Source of the DNA: Deltaproteobacteria bacterium
GTDB taxonomy: Bacteria > Myxococcota_A > Polyangia > HGW-17 > JAJRWW01
Length of the DNA stretch: 43,170 bases
Direction of reading: 5' to 3'
NCBI GenBank assembly: GCA_029938605.1
Contig: JAOZUO010000039.1
Location: 1-43,170 of the forward strand
Of the stretch, positions 8,903-16,644 are shown piece by piece. Numbering within the stretch: position 1 is the first letter of the stretch; every line of letters starts with the position of its first letter. The notes beneath the pieces are model-generated. The model searched no databases and was not told the origin of the DNA. It saw nothing but the letters and a program-made list of their open reading frames with translations. The translations under genes were made by a program, and so were the position numbers.

Positions 8903-8917
8903 ACCTTACTGTAAGGT
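8903..8917. promoter_or_regulatory. Perfect 15-bp palindrome in the operon leader (candidate operator)
   Basis: ACCTTAC-T-GTAAGGT is a perfect inverted repeat with a single central base. It lies between the predicted minus-strand transcription start (about 8948) and the ACP start codon at 8864. Size and symmetry fit a dimeric repressor site such as those of TetR or GntR-type regulators, but no regulator gene of those families is adjacent. It could instead form a short leader-RNA hairpin. Confidence 0.55.
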
Positions 8918-8954
8918 CCGGTCGGCACAAACAAAGCCAACAGACGGACTCCGT

Positions 8955-8983
8955 TTTACAGCATCACTTCGCCGGGTTGTCAA
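8955..8983 (-). promoter_or_regulatory. Sigma70-type promoter for the minus-strand lipid operon
   Basis: On the minus strand a perfect -35 box TTGACA (8978-8983) is followed after exactly 17 nt by TGTAAA (8955-8960), four of six matches to the -10 consensus. The predicted start is near 8948, giving a leader of roughly 84 nt before the ACP gene. It is the best promoter match I found in the window. Confidence 0.65.
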
Positions 8984-9012
8984 GGCAGTGTGGCCATTCG
9001 GGCGATCCATGG

Positions 9013-9041
9013 TTGACACCCAGGCCCATTCTGGTAACGAT
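9013..9041 (+). promoter_or_regulatory. Probable sigma70-type promoter for the plus-strand lipid operon
   Basis: A perfect -35 box TTGACA at 9013-9018 is followed after 17 nt by a weak -10 (AACGAT at 9036-9041, with a TAACGA alternative one base earlier). It points towards the gene starting at 9074. The -35 boxes of the two divergent promoters are only about 30 bp apart, so a single regulator could control both. Confidence 0.45.
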
Positions 9042-9073
9042 CTCTGGCCGGTAACTGGTGCGATTGGAGACTG

Positions 9074-9496
9074 TTGAACATCCTCCGCGTCATAGGGCGC
9101 CCTTTAACGCGGATCTCCTTTGTGAAGCAGGTGATCCTGGAAGGTGCCGATCTTCGGGCGTTCAAAGAGCGTCCAACGGCCAGGCTTATCGCCGGCGTCG
9201 CGTTGATCACGTTGAGTATGCTGTTGGGTTGGCCGGCGGTGGCGATGGCGGGTTGTTTTGCCGCCCAGGAGAAAAACGCCTGGGTGTTTTTCATCGGCGG
9301 CCCCGGCGTGTATGCGTTTTCCTGGGTGATTTGGGGGGTGGCGATGGTGGTTGGCGGGACCGACGCCCTGCGCTACGCCAATCTTTTCATACGGTGGATG
9401 GTGCGACGGGTGGTGGAGTGGCTCATCGGGCCCGAAGGGAAGCAGGACCTGATCCAAGCGAACCCCGACGGTGTTCCCAAAGAGCGAGACCCATAG
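9074..9496 (+). CDS. Small membrane protein of unknown function
   Basis: A 140-residue protein starting at TTG with a GGAG ribosome site about 6 nt upstream. Two or three hydrophobic segments (about 37-62 and 73-93) suggest an integral inner-membrane protein with basic flanks and a polar C-terminal tail. I do not recognise a family. It is the first gene of the plus-strand operon and lies 43 nt before a radical SAM gene, so it may anchor or handle lipid intermediates, but nothing in the sequence proves a function. TTG start use makes the N terminus tentative. Confidence 0.65.
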   Translation: MNILRVIGRPLTRISFVKQVILEGADLRAFKERPTARLIAGVALITLSMLLGWPAVAMAGCFAAQEKNAWVFFIGGPGVYAFSWVIWGVAMVVGGTDALRYANLFIRWMVRRVVEWLIGPEGKQDLIQANPDGVPKERDP

Positions 9497-9539
9497 AGAG
9501 TAGACGACTGACAAAATAGAATAGACAACGGATTCATTG

Positions 9540-10772
9540 ATGAAGCTTCTGCTGATATTCCCAAAGTGGCCCAAACTTGCCGGCCAGACGCCGTTCACTC
9601 TTCCGCCCCTCGGGATCATCCAGGTGGCGGCCTGCGTTCCTCCCGAGATAGAGGTCACCGTGGTGGACGAGAACGTCCAGCCGGTGGATCTCGACGCCGA
9701 GGTGGATCTCGTGGGCATCGGCATCATGCTGACCTGCCAGGCAAACCGGGGCTACGAGCTGGCCGATGCCTTCCGCGCCCGGGGCCGGACGGTGGTGCTC
9801 GGCGGGCTCCATGTGGCGTTGTGCCCCGACGAGGCCGAGGGACGCGCCGACGCCATCGTGGTGGGCGAGGCGGAGGGGCTTTTCGAGACGCTCCTAGAGG
9901 ACTTCGCCCAGGGGACCATGAAGCCCCGATACAGCCGGGACGGCCTCGCCGACGTCACAACCCTGCCCAACCCCCGGCGCTCTTTGTACGACAAGAAAAA
10001 GCACTACTCCTACAAGGGGTTTGAGCTGGTGGACCTGGTGGAGACCTCCCGCGGGTGCCGCTTCAACTGCTACCCGTGCTGCACGCCCTATCTAGGAGGA
10101 CGCCAGCACCGGATCCGTCCCCTGGATCATGTGCTCAGTGACCTGGACCAGTGTTCGGAGAACCTGTTCATCGTCGACAACTCCCTCGAGCAGAACGTGG
10201 AGTACGAAAAGACTCTCTTCCGGGCCATGGCCGGCCTCGGGAAGTCCTGGGTTTCGCACCCCATCTCTTGCGAGCCGGAGGTGTTGCGTCTCGCCGCCGA
10301 CGCCGGTTGCTGGTACGTCTACCACGCCATCTACACCATCTCGGACAAGATCCGGGATCGGATCAAGATGTACCACGACCACGGAATCGGGGTGGAGGGG
10401 ACGATCCTGCTGGGCATGGATGACCACGATGAGGACTTCATCCGTCGCTTCATCGACTTTTTGTTGACCATCGATCTCGACCTGGCGGAGTTCACGATCC
10501 TCACGCCGTTCCCGCAGACCCGCGTCTACGCCGACCTCGAGGCCGAGGGTCGGATCATCGACCGGGACTGGAGTAAGTACAACGCGGGCGAGGTGGTCTT
10601 CCGCCCCCGTCTCATTGAACCCGATCGGTTGAGCGAGCTGTTCCAGGAGGCCTGGACGTCGTTCTACCGTGAAACCTCCCAGGAGCTGCGCATGAGCAAG
10701 CTCCTGTTGCAGCGCCTTCGATCCGGCGGGGGTCTCTCCCGGCGGGAGCGTCGCGCGCGTCGAACGAAATAG
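9540..10772 (+). CDS. B12-binding-domain radical SAM protein
   Basis: A 410-residue protein of the BchE-like class: an N-terminal Rossmann-type cobalamin-binding-like domain (about 1-125, with VVLGGLHVALCPDEA and the VVGEAEG segment typical of this class), then a radical SAM barrel with CRFNCYPC (C173, C177, C180). Family members perform methylations, ring formations or cyclisations on unactivated carbons. The ATG at 9540 directly follows an alternative TTG at 9537. Its neighbour 4 nt downstream is an ACP, which suggests a carrier-bound acyl substrate. The specific reaction is unknown. Confidence 0.87.
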   Translation: MKLLLIFPKWPKLAGQTPFTLPPLGIIQVAACVPPEIEVTVVDENVQPVDLDAEVDLVGIGIMLTCQANRGYELADAFRARGRTVVLGGLHVALCPDEAEGRADAIVVGEAEGLFETLLEDFAQGTMKPRYSRDGLADVTTLPNPRRSLYDKKKHYSYKGFELVDLVETSRGCRFNCYPCCTPYLGGRQHRIRPLDHVLSDLDQCSENLFIVDNSLEQNVEYEKTLFRAMAGLGKSWVSHPISCEPEVLRLAADAGCWYVYHAIYTISDKIRDRIKMYHDHGIGVEGTILLGMDDHDEDFIRRFIDFLLTIDLDLAEFTILTPFPQTRVYADLEAEGRIIDRDWSKYNAGEVVFRPRLIEPDRLSELFQEAWTSFYRETSQELRMSKLLLQRLRSGGGLSRRERRARRTK

Positions 10773-10776
10773 CGCC

Positions 10777-11034
10777 ATGAGTGATATTCTCGCTGGAATA
10801 ACAGACATTCTCATCAACACGCTGGACCTGGACGTGTCCCCCGAAGAGGTCACCCGCGAGGCCTCCTTCTTCCACGAAGGCTTGGGTCTGGACTCCATCG
10901 ATGTCTTGGAGCTCGTGGTCTCCGTCGAGGAGCGTTGGGACGTGCGTATCGACAACCGCGAGCTGGGCGAGGAGGTGTTTGTAACGGTGGGCACCCTCGC
11001 GGACCACATCGCCGCCAACCGCACGAAGAAATGA
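10777..11034 (+). CDS. Acyl carrier protein, third of the locus
   Basis: An 85-residue ACP with S40 in GLGLDSIDVLEL as the phosphopantetheine site. It lies 4 nt after the B12-type radical SAM gene and overlaps the following ketosynthase start by 4 nt (ATGA), so it is translationally coupled to the ketosynthase-CLF fusion and is its probable carrier partner. Confidence 0.94.
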   Translation: MSDILAGITDILINTLDLDVSPEEVTREASFFHEGLGLDSIDVLELVVSVEERWDVRIDNRELGEEVFVTVGTLADHIAANRTKK

Positions 11035-13238
11035 CCCCGCCCCGAGCGTTCATTACGGACGTAGGAATCGTCAGCCCCGCAGGAGTGGGCGTAGACTCCG
11101 TCCGTTCTGCGCTCACCGATTCCACGTGCCACCTCGTTTCGCCTTCGCTATTTCGGGTCGCGCCGGCCCACGACCATCCGGTGGGTCAAGTGACCGTCCC
11201 CCTCGGCGGGGACCAGAGGCTGCCACGCACCCACCGCCTGGCCCTCGCCGCGCTGGAGCAGCTCTCGCTGGATCGAGCCCCTCGGGTGGACTGGATCTGC
11301 CTGGGGACGACCACCGGAGGCATGGTCACCACCGAAGCGCTGCTCAAGCGGTCTGAGTCCGATCCGTCGGCCTATGGCTGGCACGGACTCGGTACGGTGG
11401 CGCGGGCCATTGGGGAGCGGCTGAATGGTCCCGTGAAGTCGCTCACCTTCTCTACGGCCTGCTCCAGCGGCGCCGTGGCTTTGATCGCCGGTTTGGCGCT
11501 GATTCGAAGCGGGCGGGCGCGCACCGTGCTCGCTGGTGGGGTGGAGAGCTTGTGTCGCCTCACCGTTCACGGTTTTTCCCTGCTGCAGATCGTCGACCCC
11601 CACGGAGCGCGACCCCTGGACGCCAACCGCAAGGGTATGACCGTGGGGGAGGGCGCCGCGCTCTTTGTGCTGCAGGCGGCTGACGCGCCCCCGGCCGGGG
11701 GACTGGCCGAGGTGGTGGGCGGAGGGCTCTCCTGTGATGCTCACCACGCCACGGCTCCGGATCCACAGGGAAGAGGCGCCGCCCGGGCGATGCAGAAGGC
11801 GCTGCGGGAAGCCGGCCTCGAGCCGTCGGCAATCGACTATCTCAACCTTCACGGCACAGGCACCCCCGACAACGACGCAGCCGAGGCCCGCGCTGTGCAC
11901 ACCGTTTTTGGCGGCGACCCTCCCCTCCTGTCGTCCACCAAGGGCACCTTTGGCCACAGCCTGGCGGCCAGCGGCGCCGTGGAGGCGGCCATCGCCATCG
12001 TCTGTCTGGCAGATGGGCTGGTTCCGGCCAACGTGGGTCTACAGCAGCTCGATGAAGGGCTGGAGCTGGCCCCCTGCCGGGAGCCGGTGCGCCGCCCCCT
12101 GTCCGTGGTGATGTCCAACTCCTTGGGGTTCGGGGGCAATAACGCCTCTGTGGTGCTGTCTGCCCCCCAACCATCGGCCGTCGAAGGGTCCCCCCGGTCG
12201 GTCGGCGCAGTGGAGCCCGAGCCCTTGGCGACGGGTGGGGGACGCCTGACCGTGTTGGGGGCGGCCTGCCTCACGGGCGGTGGAGACACGGAGCACACGG
12301 TGGCCCGTTTCTTCGAGGGTGATCCCTGCGCGGGTCGGTTCGCCGACGCCGATTTGGCCGCGCGATTCAAGGGACGTGCCTTCCGCAGACAGCGGCGTCT
12401 CCCGCGGCTGGCCACCTGGGTCTCCCAGGACGCATTGGCCCAGGTCCCCGACTCCGAGGGGGCGGTGGACGGTGTTTTCTGGGCCACGGGGTGGGGGGCG
12501 CTCACGGAGTCCTATGGGTTTCTCCAGAAGCTCTTCGCCTCCGATGGCGCCTTCAGCAGCCCCATCGATTTCGCCGCCTCCACCCACAACGCCCCGGCGG
12601 GACAGCTCGCCATGGGGTTTGGTGCCCAGGGTCCCAATGTCACCACCAGTGGCGGCGTCGATTCCTTCTGGCAGGCGGCCCTCGCCACTTCGCTGCTCGC
12701 CGATCCGGGGCTACAGCTGCTAGTGGCGGCGGATGAGTACCACGGGGAGTTTACGCCCCTACTGCAGCCCGACGCGGTTGTGGAGCCGGCAGACGGCGCG
12801 GCGGCGCTGATCGTCACCCGGACCCCTGGACTGGGCCCCTACCTCGAAGTCCTCTCGCCGTCCGCGGAGGGGCGCAGTGGTGACCCCCTCCAGGCTCTAC
12901 TCGATGGCTTGGGAGGCATCGATCACATCCGAGCCGAGGTCGGCGGGCTGTGGCTCGGCACTCCCTCCGGGGACCACCTGCGCGCCCAACGCCAAGAGGA
13001 TCGCCTCGTGGAGCTGTTTGGGGACGTCATGCCGGTGGTAGGCTATCGGCAACGTCTCGGAGGATTTCCAACGGCCACGGGCGTGGCGGTGGTGTTGGCG
13101 CTGCGGGGGCTCGTCGACGAGCAGTCCCTGGCGACGGTCACCTCGGGGAACGCGGGCCTGGCGGCGCGACCGGGCCTGCCGCAGCTCATCATCGAGCTCG
13201 GTGAGGACGCAAGCGCCCTGGAGGTAGGGTTGCGGTGA
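11031..13238 (+). CDS. Ketosynthase fused to a chain-length-factor-like ketosynthase domain
   Basis: A 735-residue two-domain protein. Residues 1-380 are a complete ketosynthase with C144 (STACSSG), H274 (NLHGTGTP), K304 and H309 (TFGHS). Residues 405-735 are a second, shorter ketosynthase-like domain resembling the Ketoacyl-synt_2 domain found in aryl polyene clusters: it has STHNAPAG near 518 and a VAADEY segment near 566, but a TTSGGVDS stretch where the active-site cysteine would be. The second half is therefore a catalytically dead partner, as in KS-CLF heterodimers of type II systems. Such pairs are usually separate genes; here they are one chain. The start at 11031 overlaps the ACP stop. 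Confidence 0.88.
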   Translation: MTPPRAFITDVGIVSPAGVGVDSVRSALTDSTCHLVSPSLFRVAPAHDHPVGQVTVPLGGDQRLPRTHRLALAALEQLSLDRAPRVDWICLGTTTGGMVTTEALLKRSESDPSAYGWHGLGTVARAIGERLNGPVKSLTFSTACSSGAVALIAGLALIRSGRARTVLAGGVESLCRLTVHGFSLLQIVDPHGARPLDANRKGMTVGEGAALFVLQAADAPPAGGLAEVVGGGLSCDAHHATAPDPQGRGAARAMQKALREAGLEPSAIDYLNLHGTGTPDNDAAEARAVHTVFGGDPPLLSSTKGTFGHSLAASGAVEAAIAIVCLADGLVPANVGLQQLDEGLELAPCREPVRRPLSVVMSNSLGFGGNNASVVLSAPQPSAVEGSPRSVGAVEPEPLATGGGRLTVLGAACLTGGGDTEHTVARFFEGDPCAGRFADADLAARFKGRAFRRQRRLPRLATWVSQDALAQVPDSEGAVDGVFWATGWGALTESYGFLQKLFASDGAFSSPIDFAASTHNAPAGQLAMGFGAQGPNVTTSGGVDSFWQAALATSLLADPGLQLLVAADEYHGEFTPLLQPDAVVEPADGAAALIVTRTPGLGPYLEVLSPSAEGRSGDPLQALLDGLGGIDHIRAEVGGLWLGTPSGDHLRAQRQEDRLVELFGDVMPVVGYRQRLGGFPTATGVAVVLALRGLVDEQSLATVTSGNAGLAARPGLPQLIIELGEDASALEVGLR

Positions 13239-14578
13239 GGATCCTACTTCTGTCAGCCAACCGTTTGGCGGAACCCTACCCGGTCTACCCCATCGGTCTG
13301 GACTATGTGCGCGGGAGCCTGGGGGCGCACCACCGGGTGGAGGTGCTGGATCTGGCCGTGGATGCCCATCGCGCTACCCTCCCGGATCGGGTGCGAGACC
13401 TGGACCCGGAGCTGGTGGGCATCGCCCTGCGGAACATCGACAACACCGAGGCCACCGATACCCGAACCTTCGTCCAAGACTACAGGGCGCTTGTGGATCA
13501 GGTCCGTGACCTGACCGCCGCCCCCATCGTCCTGGGAGGACCGGCTTTCACCATCGCTCCGGCCGAGATGATGACGGTCCTGGGCGCGGACTACGGCATC
13601 GCCGGGGAGGGGGAGCGGTTGGCCGATCTCGCCGAGGCCCTCGACAGGGGCGGTGGGCCGGGCGACATTCCGGGTCTCGTGTGCCCCGATGGTACAGCGG
13701 TTCCCCCGGAGCCCCTCCGGACGCCACCGCACCGGTCCCTTGTCGAACCCGGGCCCCAGCTGGATCACTATCTGGGGCGCAGCGGCATGATGAACCTGCA
13801 GACCCAGCGCGGCTGCCCTTTCTCCTGCATCTACTGCACCTATCCCCTGGTGGAGGGGCGCCGGTCGCGTCGGTTCGACGCCCAGAGTGTCGCCGAGGTC
13901 GCCCGGGCGCTGCAGGATCGCGGCGCCCGGTACCTGTTTCTCACCGACTCGGTGTTCAACGCCGACGAGGACCACGGCCTTGCGGTGGCCCATGCCTTTC
14001 GCCAGAGTCGCCTCTCCATCCCCTGGGGAGCCTACTTCTCCCCCCGCACCACCGATGGGGCCTATTGGCGATCCCTCGCCGAGGCCGGGCTGTCCCACGT
14101 GGAGTTTGGCACCGACTCCCTCGACGACTCCGTGTTGAAAAAGTACCGCAAGCCCTTCGACCGAGACACGGCCCTGGCCGCCCACGAGGCCGCCTTGACC
14201 GCCGGGTTGCATGTGGCCCATTTCTTTACCCTGGGGGGCCCGGGGGAGTCCCCCGACACGGTCCGTCGGACCTTTGACACCGCGCGATCTTTGCAGCGGT
14301 GTGTGTGCTTCTTCTTCGCGGGGGTGCGGGTGTTCCCGGGCACCGGCCTGGCCTCGGTCGGGACCGACTCAAAGACGCCGCCGGTTGCTGGGCTCGATCC
14401 GATCTTTTTCGAGCCGCCGGGCTGGTCGCTAGCGGAGCTCGAGACCATGGCCCATGAGGAGATCGGCCTCCACCCCCATTGGTTGCTGGGCTCGGGCGGC
14501 GCGCGGCTCGCCAAAACCATGACCCGTTTGTACGGGCTCGGGTACACTGGGCCCCTATGGGAGAAGTTGATCCGGTGA
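13235..14578 (+). CDS. B12-binding-domain radical SAM protein, second of the plus operon
   Basis: A 447-residue protein that starts with GTG overlapping the previous stop (GTGA). The N-terminal half has the cobalamin-binding-like fold features (VLGGPAFTIAPAE, IAGEGERLADL), and the radical SAM motif is CPFSCIYC (C194, C198, C201). A GTDSLDD segment and an LGGPGES segment follow in the barrel as in the BchE/MiaB-like group. It is located between the ketosynthase-CLF fusion and the deacetylase-methyltransferase fusion. The likely role is radical modification or methylation of the acyl product; this is inference. Confidence 0.87.
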   Translation: MRILLLSANRLAEPYPVYPIGLDYVRGSLGAHHRVEVLDLAVDAHRATLPDRVRDLDPELVGIALRNIDNTEATDTRTFVQDYRALVDQVRDLTAAPIVLGGPAFTIAPAEMMTVLGADYGIAGEGERLADLAEALDRGGGPGDIPGLVCPDGTAVPPEPLRTPPHRSLVEPGPQLDHYLGRSGMMNLQTQRGCPFSCIYCTYPLVEGRRSRRFDAQSVAEVARALQDRGARYLFLTDSVFNADEDHGLAVAHAFRQSRLSIPWGAYFSPRTTDGAYWRSLAEAGLSHVEFGTDSLDDSVLKKYRKPFDRDTALAAHEAALTAGLHVAHFFTLGGPGESPDTVRRTFDTARSLQRCVCFFFAGVRVFPGTGLASVGTDSKTPPVAGLDPIFFEPPGWSLAELETMAHEEIGLHPHWLLGSGGARLAKTMTRLYGLGYTGPLWEKLIR

Positions 14579-16038
14579 AGCGGCGGCGGTCTTTCACGTC
14601 CGCCCGCCTGTCAGTCGCGGACCTCGTGTCCATCGGCGCCCTGCAGTTGGCGCTGATTGTCGCGTGCTTCGACTGGCGCTACGTGGTGGTCCCCCTGGGC
14701 CTCTTCGTGATCATCTCCCTGGCCGCGCCGTTTTTTCCACGGTTCGGCTACTTCCTGCCCATTGTGACCCACGGCCCCCGAGATAGCGGTCAGGTGGCGC
14801 TGACCTTCGACGACGGACCCCACCCGGAGACGACGCCACGGTTGCTGGCGTTGCTGGCTGACCATGGAGTGACGGCCACCTTTTTTGTCGTCGGCCAACA
14901 GTGTGAGGCGCACCCGGAGCTGCTGCGTGACATCCTCGACCAAGGCCATGACGTGGGCAATCACACCCAGTCCCACGACGTGTTCTTCGCGCTTCGAACC
15001 AGACGACGATTGCTCGAGGAGATCCGTGGATGCCAACGTGTGCTCGCCGCGCAGGGGGTGCGCACCATGGCCTTTCGTCCCCCGGTGTCCATCACGAATC
15101 CACGGCTCTGGCCACCCCTCCAAGCTGAGGACCTGGTCTGTGTTCAGTGGAGCAGACGCGCGCGGGATCGCGGAAATCGCCGGGTGAAGGGCATCGCGCA
15201 GCGCATCCTGCCCAAGCTCCGCGGCGGTGACATCGTCCTGCTACACGACTGCCCCGGGGCCGGCGACGTACCCGGTTGGCTCGCCGAGATCGAGGCGATC
15301 CTGGTCGCCCTCCCCACCCAGGATACCCGCGCTGTGGGGCTGTCGACGTTGCTCGGTGTCACCGTCACCGAACCGGTGGGCGGGCCACGAAGCGCCAACC
15401 CGGTGCGGCTCTTTTACGATCGTCTCGCGTCCACCTATGACGCGGAGCAGGAGCGCGCCTCCATGTCCCCGGTCAGGCGCGTGGAGCAGGAGCGCATCCT
15501 GAAGACCCTCTCGTCCTGGGAGCCCCGCGCCGTCCTGGAGATCGGCGCCGGGAGTGGTCGCTTCACGCTCGAGCTGGCCCGGCGCGCCGAGCGCGTGGTG
15601 GCGGTGGACGTCTCGCCCCAGATGTTGGAGCACCTCTCGCAAAAGGCGGAGCGCTTGGGGCTCACCAACGTCGAGACGCTCCTGGGTGACGCCACGGAGC
15701 TCGAGATCGAGGGGACCTTTTCGCACATCTGCTCCTTTTCAACCTTCGAGTATGTGGCCGATCTGCCCGCCCTCCTGGCCCGCCTCGCGCGGCTGCTGGA
15801 GCCCGGGGGCACGCTCTACTTCACCACGGCTCGTCGCGGCCCCTGGCGACTCTTTGCCCAGATCGGCAACGCCCTGCGCCAAGGCCTCTGGCTCCACGCG
15901 CGCAGTGGCCCCGAGCTGCGCCGGGCGCTGGCGCAAGCGGGCCTCGATCCCGTATCGCTGCGCGCCCACGGCATGCGGGGGTGGCCGGGGGGCGGTCTGT
16001 TGTGGGAGGTGCGCGCCAAACGTCCGGATGACGCCTGA
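14575..16038 (+). CDS. NodB-type deacetylase fused to a SAM-dependent methyltransferase
   Basis: A 487-residue fusion. Residues 15-60 hold one or two membrane segments. The NodB polysaccharide deacetylase domain (about 65-265) shows TFDDGP (77-82), the metal-binding H-x3-H in NHTQSH, FRPP and LLHDC, so the catalytic set looks intact. The C-terminal domain (about 285-480) is a class I methyltransferase with the SAM-binding motif VLEIGAGSG near 321. The start is uncertain: GTG at 14575 overlaps the previous stop and has GGAGAAG 8 nt upstream; ATG at 14557 is an alternative. It probably edits a sugar or N-acyl head group and methylates it or the acyl product. Confidence 0.85.
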   Translation: MKRRRSFTSARLSVADLVSIGALQLALIVACFDWRYVVVPLGLFVIISLAAPFFPRFGYFLPIVTHGPRDSGQVALTFDDGPHPETTPRLLALLADHGVTATFFVVGQQCEAHPELLRDILDQGHDVGNHTQSHDVFFALRTRRRLLEEIRGCQRVLAAQGVRTMAFRPPVSITNPRLWPPLQAEDLVCVQWSRRARDRGNRRVKGIAQRILPKLRGGDIVLLHDCPGAGDVPGWLAEIEAILVALPTQDTRAVGLSTLLGVTVTEPVGGPRSANPVRLFYDRLASTYDAEQERASMSPVRRVEQERILKTLSSWEPRAVLEIGAGSGRFTLELARRAERVVAVDVSPQMLEHLSQKAERLGLTNVETLLGDATELEIEGTFSHICSFSTFEYVADLPALLARLARLLEPGGTLYFTTARRGPWRLFAQIGNALRQGLWLHARSGPELRRALAQAGLDPVSLRAHGMRGWPGGGLLWEVRAKRPDDA

Positions 16039-16093
16039 CGCCGGGCACCTGACGTCTGACGCCGGGCGCCGCTACGCTGTATCGGCGATTGGG
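16039..16093. repeat. Short spacer with GACGCCGGGC direct repeats
   Basis: The convergent spacer between the lipid operon and the envelope block contains repeated TGACG and GACGCCGGGC(A/G)CC units beginning in the last codons of the upstream gene (about 16026-16070). No hairpin followed by a T-run is seen, so I cannot call a terminator. Confidence 0.5.
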
Positions 16094-16489
16094 TTACCGG
16101 GTGCGTCGTAGCATCATCGGCCAGCCGTAGGCCTGACGCGTGGTGCGGTAGTACTTGCCGATGAGGATGTTGTGTTGATCCAGCGCCAGGGTGGCGGTGT
16201 AGTACTGGGCGCCGTTGGACCACAGTGACAGGGACAGGACTCGCCCGTTGATCCGCCCGTAGACGTTGTACGAACCCACCTTACCGGTGACGCTGCTACC
16301 GCACTGCCGCAGATAGGTCGACCCCCACGCGCGGTCCTTCCAGGCGCCGGAGACATTCATCTGGGCAGGGCCCGTACGGGACCGGAGCCAGTTACTGATG
16401 GTGTGCTTGGACTCCCGCGTGGAACAGGACGCCGCCAACGTCGAGGACGCCGCTAAAACAGCGGTACACAAAATAATCTTCATCTTCAT
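16094..16489 (-). CDS. Small putative lipoprotein
   Basis: A 131-residue protein with a type II signal peptide: basic start, hydrophobic core and lipobox LAASC with the lipidated cysteine at C22. The mature part has alternating small and aromatic residues around SGAW, SVTGKVG, INGRVL and YYTATL, resembling a small antiparallel beta-barrel or lipocalin-like domain, but I do not recognise a defined family. ATG 16489 is preferred; ATG 16483 is an alternative. It is the last gene of the minus-strand envelope block. Confidence 0.72.
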   Translation of the reverse strand: MKMKIILCTAVLAASSTLAASCSTRESKHTISNWLRSRTGPAQMNVSGAWKDRAWGSTYLRQCGSSVTGKVGSYNVYGRINGRVLSLSLWSNGAQYYTATLALDQHNILIGKYYRTTRQAYGWPMMLRRTR

Positions 16490-16644
16490 TTGGGACCCCC
16501 GAGAGACTTCCACGCAAAAGGAACCATAGCCCCAATCCCAACCGCAGGCAACCCACGGCGGCAGGCGGACGCAGATTTCCGGCGGGACAGCCCCCAGGAT
16601 CCCAGGACAGGTGACTTCCGTCAGGGGCCTGCGGAGCCTGGAGC

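Noticed and set aside
10935..11030. N-terminal extension of the ketosynthase-CLF fusion inside the ACP gene
   Set aside because: The extra residues are an out-of-frame reading of the ACP gene; ATG 11031 overlaps the ACP stop in the usual coupled fashion.
16026..16070. Intrinsic terminator after the plus-strand lipid operon
   Set aside because: Repeats here are mainly direct rather than inverted and no T-run follows.
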